From NCBI RefSeq assembly GCF_024763615.1, contig NC_077222.1, positions 78,740,001 to 78,804,000 on the forward strand: DNA of 64,000 nucleotides. Reading direction: 5' to 3'. The notes below the pieces were generated by a model. That model was not told where the DNA came from, did no database searches, and was given only the letters and a program-made list of their open reading frames with translations. Origin of the DNA: Phlebotomus papatasi (Eukaryota; Arthropoda; Insecta; Diptera; Psychodidae). Below, one piece after another: positions 12,748 through 25,300 of this stretch. Both the position numbers and the translations under genes were made by a program. The first letter of the stretch is position 1; every line of letters begins with the position of its first letter.

Positions 12748-13312
12748 TTTTTACTGCTCGAACTCAAAGAGAGAGCAATTATATAATCGTCTTTTTTCAA
12801 CTTGTCACCGTCCTAGAGCTTAAGCGGTTATAGATATCGACTTCCGGTCTTCAATGACCCCCAATTAGCAATATCTCTAGGCGTTCCCCTCTTAAAGCTC
12901 CTCCAAAACCATGTTTTTTGTTGTTTTTTTTTCAAAATTGGCTCAAGATTTTTCAATGATTTTCAGATATGTTTTAGAGGTAATCAAGGCGTATATTTCG
13001 TCCAAACATACTTATAACCGAAAAATTCGCCATTCTGAATTATTGAAGGTCAAAGGTCAATCATTTTGGAGGGCCCCCATTTTTTAATCGATTTGATTGA
13101 ATTTGGATTTTATTGACAGGTATTGAAATATCAAACCCGGCTGCATCAGTTATAACCATTTTTATTGATTTTCAAATGCTTTTGTGATTTATGAATCAAA
13201 TTGATCTCTAGTAGATCAGTAAGAACTAAAAGGTCATGCGAAAACTTATTCATTGAGAACTCCATCTCGTGAGTTCGAGCATTCCGCAAGGCTAGGACGC
13301 TTTGCCATCTCT
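12748..13312 (-). repeat. GGCAAAGCGTCC repeat, copy 2 (simple form)
   Basis: The reverse-oriented, short copy of the family at 9241-10374. It begins TTTACTGCTCGAACTCAAAG and ends GCTTTGCCATCTC. It lacks the internal duplication of copies 1 and 3, so it probably represents the basic unit of about 565 bp. Confidence 0.75.
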
Positions 13313-13316
13313 TTTT

Positions 13317-13541
13317 TATATGGAACTATTTGAAGCCAGCTCATGGACTAGTTTACAGATCTTGCAGGGAAAAATTATTTTGACAGAAATCTATAGTATA
13401 CATTTATCCCTTCAAATGGTACAGAATCTTACAATAGGTAGCCAGTCCTCACTTTTACGATATCTCGCGTAACGGTCGCGGATTCATAGACCACATGCCA
13501 AGAGGGTGTATTTAACAAAAAAAAAATCAACTAACGAGGTC
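13317..13541 (+). repeat. TATGGAACTATTTGAAG dispersed repeat
   Basis: This stretch (GACAGAAATCTA, then TTATCCCTTCAAA, then ATCTCGCGTAACGGTCG) is closely matched at 31533-31706. In both places it directly precedes an inverted-repeat element. It is a dispersed repeat of unknown type. Confidence 0.55.
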
Positions 13542-14453
13542 TAGGATGGAGTAACCACTTATCGCCACTTTTAAGAAAAAGTGAAATAAATTTTATTATA
13601 ACTTTTGACCCCTATAAGATAACTCAAATTTGACACAAAGTTACTTGGATGTATTGGCTCTAGATTCGTCAAAACAAGAGTCCTCTAATTTAACGCTGGA
13701 CTACTTAAAACACTGTTTTTTAATAACAATGCAAAAATAACCACTTCGTCGCCACTTTTTACCACTTTTCGCCAGTTTTGTAACCACTTCTCGCCACCCA
13801 CTTGGAAAGGTCCAAACTGGATTGTTTTAGGCAATGTTATGAAAATAATACATTCAGCATTCGTTTTTCCTCATGATGACCTTATTATTACTCACTTTAA
13901 GTTATTTTTCTTCACTTTTGTTTGAGAAATTCAATTATTAGACTACTGCAGAAAGTAAACAAAGCAGATTTGACAACTGAGAATCTATGAAGCGAAGTTA
14001 GTGTCGCCTATTGAAAAACAATAGGGACAGGTGGTAAATCAACTTCAGAATATTACCACTTTCCGCCATGGCTCATTTTTACATAAAAGTAATATAAAAT
14101 GAAATATTAACTAGAAGTATAAATTTTATGTATTCGTCGAATGTAATTAAATGTTCTATAGAGAAATTGTTTATCCAAAAACGTTAATTTTGTTCTATAA
14201 AAGTTTCATGATACTTGGCATATTTGGTAAGAAATATTGGATTCCATGCACTTGATTATAATCTTGCTCTAAAAAATGCTCAAATAAATAAATAAAACAA
14301 AAAGATATTGTTTTTCGACTCTATAAGTAGCCGCAGTAGAGATACAAATAGTTTTACAACTAATTTATTTCATTAATGGTGGAAAAAATGCGATTTCAAT
14401 ATGAATGGCGAAAAGTGGGGCACTCACTGGCGAGAAGTGGTGATTCCACCCTA
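13542..14453. mobile_element. TAGG-tipped element with CCACTT..CGCCACTT arms
   Basis: The left end reads TAGGATGGAGTAACCACTTA then TCGCCACTTTT. The right end, reverse-complemented, reads TAGGGTGGAATCACCACTTC then TCGCCA. Several further (A)CCACTTnTCGCCA words occur inside (about 13740-13800 and 14050). This 0.9 kb inverted-repeat element has subterminal repeats and no transposase. Confidence 0.7.
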
Positions 14454-14822
14454 TACATTGTATTTTTGCCGAAAAATTATCCCAATTCAAAATTGATCCT
14501 AATTGTTTGGAAAATAAGCTCTCTAGAGTTGTTTAATCTTATATTTTGTGAGTGACAAAATTGGGGTGGGTGTTTGGGTCAGTCCCGAAAGCTTTTTTGA
14601 GTACTTATTTTCCCTCTTTTCCAAATTCTTAATGAGATTCATTCAAGTTAACTAAGTCCAATAGATTTTTCTTGATGCTCTTTTTGGATTTTAGAAATTA
14701 GTATCGCAGTTTTTTTTTAAACTAATTCTATCCTTTCCTATTGATCTCATTTAGAGCTCATGAATCCTTTAAATTTTATTTAAAAAAAAAAAAAAACGTT
14801 GAGATTCTTTAAACCTTGAAAA

Positions 14823-15050
14823 TAGGGGAAAGTATTCTCCCTTCAAACGTCCATGGTACATACCTTTGAATAATGTGAATTTTCATTAGATTTTCCTAAG
14901 AGACTTAAACATTTCTATTAAATATTAGTTAACTTATTATCAATTATTAATAATTATGTGACAATCATATGGAAATCTATTAGGAAAAGTAAAAGAAATT
15001 CACATTATTCGAAGACATGGACGTTCGAAGGGAGAGTACTTTCCACTCTA
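14823..15050. mobile_element. TAGGGGAAAGTA foldback element, copy 1
   Basis: The termini are long inverted repeats. The left arm carries CTTCAAACGTCCATGG and GAATAATGTGAATTT, and the right arm carries their complements (GAAATTCACATTATTCGAAG, then CATGGACGTTCGAAGG). The second copy is at 31707-31902. The arms make up over half of the 228 bp. Confidence 0.8.
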
Positions 15051-16324
15051 CCCCCTGGCAAGTTGTTTCTTTTATATGGAGCGTTTCTACTACAAGTTTT
15101 TAGGAAATTTTCTATAAAAGTAGTAGTTAGGTTATGAATTCTCAATGGGTTATATTAGTTAACATAACCAAACATTTTTGGTAATTTGATAAAGTTGTTT
15201 GTAATGGAAACATTACGCCACAGAAAGTTCGTAGTAGACTAGGTAAATGAAAAAGTTGTTTCTTTGGTTTTTAAATAAATAAAATAAAAGAAACACTAGT
15301 AATTTTGATGAACATAACTTTTTTTTAATAAAATTTAATTTAATGATCATTTATTAAATTTTGCCTACTGCTAAATCTCTCCTACTAGGGAATCTTAATT
15401 CTGCTAGAGGCAAAACTAAACCATGATAAAATTCTGAGACTGCAAATATCTCTCTGAAATTTTCCCATTATACTCTTTGTGGGGAAAATTCTCTCAGTTA
15501 CTAAGAGAGAGAAAATCCACGCGAAATTTTCCCCTGCTCGTTTACATCACACGATGCAGTGAGGAGAAAATCATCGCGGTGTATTTCAGTTGCAGATTTT
15601 CCACCAAAGCTCACGGTCTGTTCACGAAAGTGTCTTTCTTGATGTGCCACTTTTTCGGCCCCAACTGAAAGTGTACCAGAATCCTCTGGGGGATAAGTGC
15701 ATAGCCCATCCCATGATTTTTTCCTAAAACCTTTAAGCAAATAGAGTGAAAGAGTGGCGACAAGAGATTTTGAAGTTAAAAAAAATAAGAGAACCTCTCC
15801 CTACCACCCTCCAAAGTGCATCGGAGATTTTTATTGCTCTGCCCAGAATATTTCCCCGAGAGGTCAAAAGTGACTAAAAATTGTGTTATTGCATTTGGGC
15901 GGTATGTGAAAATGCAAGAGGGTGTGCTGTGGTTTTCGCTTATTGATTGAGGCTCACAAAGAGTGTTTGCAGAGTAGGAGACTAAAAAAAAGTGTACCAT
16001 ATAATGCATTTTAGTGCATTTGCTATGAGAGATTTTTCTTCTGCAATAAAAATACGAAATTGTGATAGATTTTCATGGTGATATGTGCTTGTGAGGAAAT
16101 AGCTAATCCCAAGGGGGTTTATTCTCTTTTGGTGGAAAAATTTCTGCAAGAAAGAATTTTGCAAGAAATAGAAACAAGGTGAAGACCTAGGTGATTCCTA
16201 TGGCTCAGCTTTTTTTACTCCCTCATGCATAACCGTGAATAATTTCTCAAGGAAATCCATTTTTTTTACTCTATCCGCGGCAGGAAAGGAAAAACCACCC
16301 CCTAGTGAGGTGAAAGTCGGAGGA
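15051..16324. other. Unique upstream region of the VWC gene
   Basis: From about 15470 the sequence is non-repetitive and richer in G+C than most of the window. It leads directly to the start codon at 16325, so it should contain the promoter and 5' untranslated region of the VWC gene. I cannot place a TATA box or initiator with confidence. The overlapping frames on both strands here do not look like proteins. Confidence 0.4.
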
Positions 16325-19300
16325 ATGGCTCAAATCAATTATGTAATTCCAGTGTTGAGTGTCCTTATGGGATTTGCAGGTAGAAAAATCTAACATATAT
16401 GTATTGCATAATTCATAATCATATTTTGCTTCTTGGTTCTTGACATTGCCCTCTTCCTCCAAGTTCTCAATGCGACTATCGCACCCTTCGCGGATGTCAC
16501 CGAGCGTTTTCTGGTGTGATGATTTATCTATACGTGTCACATATCATCCCCAATTTCCTGAGACATCTACGGAACACCCCACTTAAAGAGACACTCTATT
16601 AACTATCGCAAGAGTCGCATTGCAGTAAATGCAATTCAATATTTTCCCACAGAGCACTCACTTTTTTCCCCCAAACTTTAACTCAATTTTCTCCCCTTGC
16701 TTTCCACTCGGTTTTCCTCATCGCACTTTTAATTTTCTTTAACTCAACCAGACTCTAAAAGGTTTTAGAAAAAAAAATATTGCAAGTTTACACAATTCCG
16801 TGTACTCTAATGACTCTGTTTTATATCTTTTTAATTTTTAAATTTTTAAATATTTCGACAAAAAAATGCGACAAAAAAATCAGTTTCATAAAAAGTCGAT
16901 AGTGTTATGCATACGGGATAAAAAAGTATATTTGTTATATTGATGAACCAGTGCAAAAATGTTTATGACACTTTCTTTTGAAATTTATGTCAATAGATTT
17001 TTTATTCCATTGATTAAGCTTTACATGACTGTAATTTTTTATTTGTAAAAAAAAATAAATTATAGTTTGTGCTTTATTTAATTCGAAATGGCACATCCAA
17101 AATAAAAATCCCCCTCATTAGACTTTAGCTCAATTAGGGGAATGTAGGCATGGTTCGCACACAGTGAACCTTTAAGCGATGCGAATTTTCTCTTTATTCA
17201 CAAAGAGCTAGTTTACCATTTCTCATCTCGTTTCATGAGGTTAATAATTATCTATCTTATGGCTAAGAAATGATGAAAGCTCTTGACAACCAAAGAGAAA
17301 ATTTGCATCGTTTGAAGGTTGACTGTGTACGAACCATGCCTACTTTCCCTTATAATTTTGTCGAGACATAAAAAACTTTAAGTATAAAATATTTTCGAAA
17401 ATCTGTGCCTTTCATATTCAGTCCGTTATAACAAAGGGTGGCAAAGCGTTCCAGGATTTGTGAAATACTGAAACTCATGACTTAGATGCTATAACTCAAA
17501 AGTACTTTCGCATCATTTACAGTTTACCGGTTCTCAGGCGATTTGGACCGCATCATAAATCACTGAAAAGATCCCCCAAAATTAATCTAAAAGTAATAGA
17601 TTTCTTTTTCGAATAAAAATTCGTTTGCAAGCAATTCAGTTTTATCAGAATTTCCAAGACCTTTCAAATGAGCTCAACATAATACCATTCAGTTGAGAAA
17701 AACACTCTCTAGAGCATTTTTACCCTTTGACCTTGAGAAATCATGAGGAATGATTCAATTGTATTTTCGTGTAAGGACGAAATGTCGCCTTGGGTAATCT
17801 CTAATACATATCCAAAAATGAGAAAAATCGCACGACATGTTTTCGAGCAATCCCAAAAACATGATTTTGGAGGGGTAGGAGGGGCAGGGAAAAATGAGAA
17901 GTATGTTAATGGTCCCAGGGTCGACTTATGGAGGTTCTCAGAAGGTTCCAAGTCTCTAACTCTCTGTTTGACACTCAGACAAACAACGAGACATCACTGA
18001 AACTAGAACAAATGTTGAGGAAAGCGGTTTCTAATAACGACTTTTCAAGGTCAAAGGTTAAAAAGGCTCTAGAGAGCGTATTTCTCATCCGAATGGTTTT
18101 ATATCTGGGCTCGTTGGAAAGGTCTTGATATTTCCGATACACTGAACCAGTTTCAATAACTAATTTTTATTATATTACTCTTAAGATGTATTTTGGGCAA
18201 TGTGTTGAGTGATTTATAAATCGGTTCAAAAAAGTTGTGAACCGATAAGTAATTTTGCTAATCATTTTTATACGTTTTTATACTAATGAATCAAGATCAT
18301 GGTAATATATTTTAAAAGCCAGTCCACATATTTTCTAAAATTAGAAAATAAACAGAAAGAGACGGCCAAGTGTCCCAGCTTTGCGGAATGCTCGAACTCA
18401 CGAGATAGAGCTCTCCATGAATTAGTTTTTCGTATGATCTTTTGGTGCTTATTGGTCTACTAGTGATCAAATTGATTCATAAATCATAAAAGCATTTGAA
18501 AATCAATAAAATCGGTACTTAACCGATTAATTTACCGATGACCGATGCAGCCGGGTTCGAAATTTCAATATCTGTTCAAAAAATCCAAATTTAACCAAAT
18601 CCGTTAAAAAATGATCGCTCCAAGTGATTCACATTTGACCGGGGTTTCGGGGTTCCGGGATTCTCACTCGACCGGGTTCCTCGATTCGACCGGTGCGGTG
18701 GGGGTTAATTTTTGAATGTTTGATGATCAATTTCATCAATTTCTATGAATTTGTCACTGGTTCGTATTATTCATGGAATAATTAACCTAGATTAGATCAT
18801 ACGCAAAATATTGTAGCAATTATAAATAAATTGAATAAATAAATCTATTGGTCGAGACGAGGAACCGGTCGAGCAAGGGCACTTTACCTTAGATATTTTT
18901 GGACGAAATGTTCGCCTGGATCATTCAAGAATCTTGGGACAATTTTGGGAAAAACCGATAAAACATGGTTTTAGTGGATGGAGGGGGGATAGGAGAAAAA
19001 GAAAAAATGCCTAGAGATATTGTTTTTTTATTGGGGGTCATCGAAGACTAGAAGTCGATATCTCTTACCGCTTGACCTCTAGCTCGGGAACAAAGTAAAA
19101 AAAAATCCGAAAAAGATTATTTAAAATCGATACTTCACCGGTTTATTACCGATGAAGACCAATACAGCCGGGTTCAGAATTTCAATACCTTTCCATAAAA
19201 ATCCAAATTTAACCAGTTCGGTTGGAAAATGAGCCCTCCAATGCGGTTGACCTTTGACCTTCAATAATTCAAAATGGCGAATTTTCCGGTCATAGATATG

Positions 19301-22300
19301 TTTGGACGAAATGTTCACCTGGACTACCTCTAAAACATATCCGAAAGTCATTGAAAAAATTCGGGCCAATTATGAGAAAAACCGATGAAACATGGTTTTG
19401 GTAGGGATAGAGGGGGGTTGGTAGAGGAAAAAACGTCTAGAGTTATTGTTTTTGTTGGGGGTCATCGAAGACCGGAAGTCGATATCTCTTACCATTTAAG
19501 TTCCAGAACGGTGTCAAGTTGAAAAAAAAAACGATTATATAACTGCTCTCGCTATGAGTTCGAGCAGTAAAATAATTGTTCAAAACTTACATCGTCCGAA
19601 AATACCGCCCTTTCCCTTACTGTTTCAGGTGTAGGTATCATCAATTAATGTAGCTATATTAATTAATTAATCTAAAATCAGTGACTGGAGTATAAAGGCT
19701 ATGAATAAATAAAATATTGTGTGATCATCTATTAGGTCAACATGCTTGTGTTAATACACTATAGAATTTCAAGGTGTTATACTAAATTTCGGATATTTTA
19801 CACATAAGACTCTGAGAGACCCAAAGTTCTAAAGATTAAAAGGCAATCTTTTTTAATATAAAATTGATTTTTCTAACTTCTTCTTGAGGAGTGCTGCTTA
19901 GAATCTTAAAAAGTAGATTATCTTGTTTCCTCTTATTTTTATTAGGGGAAACCGGGGCACCACCAAACACGGGGTAGCACCAAACGCTAATTTTTATTTC
20001 TTAACTACTTGGACTATCTCAACCATTTCTTCAGTAGACAAGCATCCCTATAATGCCTATAAATTCCTTTAGGTCTTGTCCTTAGAAGTCGAATATCTGA
20101 TTAAAAAATCGCAGTGTTTGGTGCTACCCCATGTTTGGTGGTGTCCCAGTTTCCCCTACCATTTAAAAATGAGAAATCCCCGTTCTGGAAATTTTCTAAA
20201 ACTTATTCTACAATATGTTCATTTGCCATTAAAATCTAAAGAAATTGATTAAAAATTATATTTTTGGAATACTGAGACACTAAAAAAGTGTCCGATAGTC
20301 CGATATCGCAAATTGTACAAAATATAGTACAACTTCTCTAATTTAATTATTCCAATATGCATTTTCTGCACCGAAATTTAATTGAGTTTTGGAAATTCCC
20401 ATTTCACCAATCATTCTAAATTGACTTGACCCAAAATAATTTTAAAAGAGACCATAATATCCAAATACGATTTACGGAAATTAAAATTCCTCTTCAAACT
20501 CTTTCAACGATCCTAAAAATTGTTTATGTTGATTAAATTCCAAAAGCTGGATGAAAATGCCGCTTCATTGACGATGTCCATAATTTAAATTTTGCAAACT
20601 CATAAATTTTTATCATGCTCACAATTCCGGGAGAACTTTCATTTTATTACGGTTGGCAAATTTCTGGTGATATGGCTTTTCTTCATCAAATAAACTTGAA
20701 CTTTAGTAAATGTTTATTCAAACTACTGCATTTGTGTAGGAAGTCTATAAAATGTATCTGCAATCGATAAATCCGTCAAGTTTGTATTTTTGCTAAATAT
20801 TATAGATGTGAAACTCGAGCTAGAGAATCTATAAAAGAATTTATGATCATTTTAAATTATTTCCCTTTCATATTTGATTATGCGATATTTACATACCATA
20901 TACAATTTACATTGAAAATAGCGCTGCTTGTGAAATTTCTTGAATGTCATAAAAGTCATTTTCGTGTTGTACTTTTACCATTTTCCTCGGTTGCGGAGAT
21001 ACATATTAGAAATTGTGAATGGAAAAACTTGAGGAGCGCATCTCTCAAGGATGGTGCATGAAAAGTACGAAAAATGATGATTTCCTCCCCTGTTTTGTGC
21101 ACAAACAGAGGGTGTAAATTCGATTTACAAGAGCTTACAAGTAACAGCAATAAGCTCCACAGAGATACAATGGATACAATGCGTTTTCTCGTATTTTTAA
21201 CATGTCGACCTGTGGGTGGAATTGAGCGATAAATTATTTTACGACACTAAAATAAAGTGAATAAACGTGGAGAGTATATAAAGAGAGGGATCTTTTGGAC
21301 ATTCTAAAACGAGCAAAGTTAATTTTTTGGGTGTTTCAAAATTGCATATAAAATTAGTAAAAGATGAATATTTAGTAGGGTTTGGAAAAAAATGTTCAAA
21401 ACGTATTTCTTGGAGAAAATAAGTGAAAAGAATTCTCTTTTTAAGTGAAAATAAATAAATAAAATTTACAAGAAATTGAGGTCTTATTTGAGGTTTATAT
21501 AGCGCGAATAAATTTAAGATTAAAGTAAAATCTTCACGATTTCCGCAATTAATATTAGGAAACCCAAGGAATTCACGGAAAAATCTTGGGAACATGGAAA
21601 ACTCGAGGACTCCACAGAAACTATTTAGGATTCCAAGAACCCATGGGAAGCCGAGAAAATAGAAAAACCTTAAAGTTTGATTTCTCCAAACCTGGAACTA
21701 AAGCTCTAACCATTTTGATTACAATTGAGTTATCTCGTGCATACTTCAAGAACAGTCATTCTGAAACCCAGGGAAAACCGGGACAGTATGCCCTACGGGC
21801 AGAGCTAGACAGTGAGTGAATGTTATAGTTTCCATCAGAAATAATATAATATTAAGCAATTTAGTAGGTATAAATTCAGAGTAAACACTTCTCTTTCCAT
21901 TAACTAAATTATTTAACAACTTTTAAAAAATCACAAATTATTATAAGTAAGAAAATCTTCATTTGTTGATGGTTTTCTACCCTGGAGGGGAATTTTGTAA
22001 CGCTCTGGCAATGCCATATGACAAATTGGTCTCGAATCTTAGGAGAGCTTTTTCGAAAATGCAATTCTGTAGTCGTGACATTGCCATTTGAGCTCACATG
22101 GCATTGTCACAAGTCACATATTTGAGATTTCTGGCAATGCAAATGACAATGAATTTTGTTAAACAAATCAACCAAGAAGTAGAGTATTTTTATAAAATCA
22201 TCACGTAAAGGAATTTCACTAAAAAATCAATGAATTGCATTTTCCAACTCATCCCAAGCAGCAATTAAAGGGAATATTACTGTCGGATGTATGTATTCTA

Positions 22301-25300
22301 GATTCCAAAAACGAGTCCTATGACGGTTGTCAGAGAGTCGGATTACGGAAAGTGGGGAATAATATGTCGGTAATTATGTAAGTCATTTGGCGTCAGAATA
22401 ACTCTGAAAATAACCTGCCGATGACTCAAATATGACGCGTGATTTTTATATCTATCCGATGACTCAAAAATTGTCCACCGAGTGTTGGATTTCTCTTCGG
22501 GATATGAAATAGAAAATATCTGTACAATTATTAGTCGTCTTTAGCAATTTTTATGACTGAAATGTAATGTCGGAGTTATTTAACTCAATATCAGGATTTC
22601 TCATCATCATTCAAACACAAAATACCCTACAAATCATTAAATGCATCTGAAAAATACATGAAATTGACCGTTTGCGAAAGAAAATTAATCAATTTTTATA
22701 AAAATTACAATCCCGAATGTAAATAGTGAAAAATATATTTAACAATAAATAAATTCAATATTAATTATTTAATTCTAAAATTTATTATACTTGTCTCAGG
22801 AATTTGCTTTAATATGCTGAGTTAATATATGGTATCTATTTTGCTTTAAATAAATAATAAATCGAAATATTCAATTAATTTTATACTTTGTGATACAGTC
22901 GCTGAATTCTATCCTCCATGACACAATAGAAAGCTTGAGCCAAGGTGTTTAGACAATACATTAAATTGTTCTTTTAATTTTTTATTCGTTTTAGAATGTT
23001 TCATACTGAATTGCTTAAGTAGAATTTCTCTAAAAAGTTGATTTAATATAGAATTCCAATTTTTCTATTGAGTATAGAAAGAATAGGCGCTAGATGAGAG
23101 AAAAAAACAAGAAATTGTGTATATTGTACAAAGACCTTGAACGAAAGTTGTGGACGTCAAATTCATAGTGACTGACATAGTGTTTTGTGTTAAGAACGAA
23201 TTATGCCGCTCATTATTCTTTAAACAATCGAGGACAATCTATCATACATCACGGCTCTCCCAGACACCTGAGGAAGACCATGGCACGCTGTACTGGCCAC
23301 CAGAATGTCTGAACATCGAAAAGTTACGGAGAAACGAAAAACTGAATCCTCGTAAGTTAACCTCACTCTTTGTAACCCAAGAATTAAAATGTATTGTTTT
23401 TTTTACAGAAAAATCATGGATGAGGCTAAATTGCGAAGTGAAAAAGATGAACAGTGCCATTAACGGGGAGACAATTAGGTATGAAATTGCCCTGAGCAAT
23501 GTTGAAACGGGCAGTGAGCAGGAAGTCCTTCTAGTCCGGAAAGGAAGACAGCAAACTAAAGGCTGCTCTGTTAGTTCAGGTATACATCAAAACTCGGAAG
23601 ATTTTAATTACTTGTTTACAAAACCCGAGGAACGTCATGATAAGTATTCTCCAGAAAGAGAAAATCGGTACGAAACAGCAAGCACCGCAAGTGATCTTGG
23701 TCCTGCCGTGACTCCAACTCAAATTGCAAGATAAGATCCCGTGGAGGTGTGTGCAGAAGGAAGGAATAGATGAGGCAATTCCTGCCCAAGAAATTCCACG
23801 GCTTCAATGTGAAAATTGTTTGGTGCTGCTCAATTAGATTAATAATATGAAAGCAAAGTACGATCTGCTGTCCCTTCTTCCGGGAATAAACGTGAAGTTA
23901 GACAGGATATTGGAGCAGCAGGAGAGAACTGATTGTACCACAACAGGAACTATGCACAAGAAGGGTACATCTAAGATAAATATATTTCCAATTGCAATTA
24001 CTGAAGTTTTCGACAATTTTGAGTAATTCATTTCACCGGTCTCATTGTGATCAATTGCCCAAGCCTTCAGCCCTGCTTCAAAACATGCTTCAACTTCATC
24101 TGTTGAGTCTTGAACATCCTCATCTGAATGATCCTCATCTGATGAAGTGGTCTAATATGGAAAGAAAGCAATAAACTTATTTTCATAAGAACAAAATTAG
24201 TGCGTATCGTTGTTGCTTTAAACTTATTCCAACAGGAATTGCGCGATATTCCTCATTTCTTTGAGTCCTGAATGCCGCGTATTATCTAAAGAAAGCTTCT
24301 TCAACTTTCTATAGTATGTTGACGAATATTTAAATGGTCCTTTGTTCATTTTCAAGACCTTATTGGAGATGGATACCACAAGACGTCAATTCCACTTTTG
24401 TCAATAAATATTACTCAAAATGACTGTAATACAACACTGATGAACTAGGAGTCGTATAACTCGTATTAAAGTAGTTGTACTGACGGAGTTCTGACGCGTT
24501 AGATGACAGTAAGCCAAATGACGCACATATTGAGTAATATTAATTGTTTCCTAATGAAGTAATATTTTCACTGTAATCCGACGTAAATACTACATACATT
24601 TATTAACTCCAATTCAGAGTAATTTTTTGACTATATTTTGACCTCCGGAGAGCAGTCATTATTGAGTCAGAGTAATATTTTGCGTATTGGGATATGATAT
24701 GATAAAAAAACTGCAGGGGAATTCTGTAATTTTCGTGGCATTGTCACGCGTGAGTTCGAAACCTGACAATGCCATTCGAGCTTTTTTTTTGTCATATCAA
24801 ATGAGTTCGAAAATGCAATTCATTGAATTTTTAATGAAATCACTTTACTTGATGAATTTATGAAAATAGAGCACGTCTTGGTTGATTTGTTCAATAAAAG
24901 TCATTGTCATTTGAATTGCCAGAAATCTCAAATATGTGACTTCTGACAATGCCACGTGAGCTGAAATGGCAATGTCATGACTACAGAATCGCATTTTCGA
25001 AAAAAGCTCTCCTAAGATTCGAACCCAATTTGTCATATGGCATTGCCAGGGCGTTACAAAATTCCCCTCCTGGTCTATCTTGTTTAGAACTATGTGCTAT
25101 AGAATTACAGGAGATAAAATATTACGGAGGAAGCCAAAATCCCGAACGCCAAAATCCCGAACGCCAAAATCCCAAAAGTCACAATCCCGAAAACCAAAAA
25201 CCCGAATGTTCAAAATCCAGAAAGGGATGAAATTATATGGAGGATAATTAGCAAAATAATAATAAATCGGAATTTTGACTTTCAGGATTTTAGCGTTCGC

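Larger units (their letters stand above)
22253..24691. mobile_element. CCCAA-tipped transposon with captured DUF4806-like pieces
   Basis: The left tip reads CCCAAGCAGCAATTAAAGGG then AATATTACTGTC. The right tip, reverse-complemented, reads CCCAATACGCAAAATATTAC then TCTGACTC, a degenerate inverted repeat. TGACTC, GACGCG and GATGACTCAAA words recur inside both ends (22320-22490 and 24480-24690), as expected of subterminal binding sites. The 2.4 kb element is inserted in an older miniature element. It carries the two coding remnants described separately. I do not recognise the superfamily, and no DDE transposase frame is visible. Confidence 0.55.

Noticed and set aside
20843..21061. Hydrophobic 72-codon frame as a signal exon of the VWC gene
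   Set aside because: No donor of the needed phase follows and its composition is AT-driven. The exon at 16325-16379 fits better.
21985..25075. A single 3.1 kb element with 260-bp terminal inverted repeats
   Set aside because: The right-hand copy is itself a complete miniature element with both tips, and the left copy is cut exactly at the CCCAA tip. Nested insertion explains more, though the alternative is not excluded.
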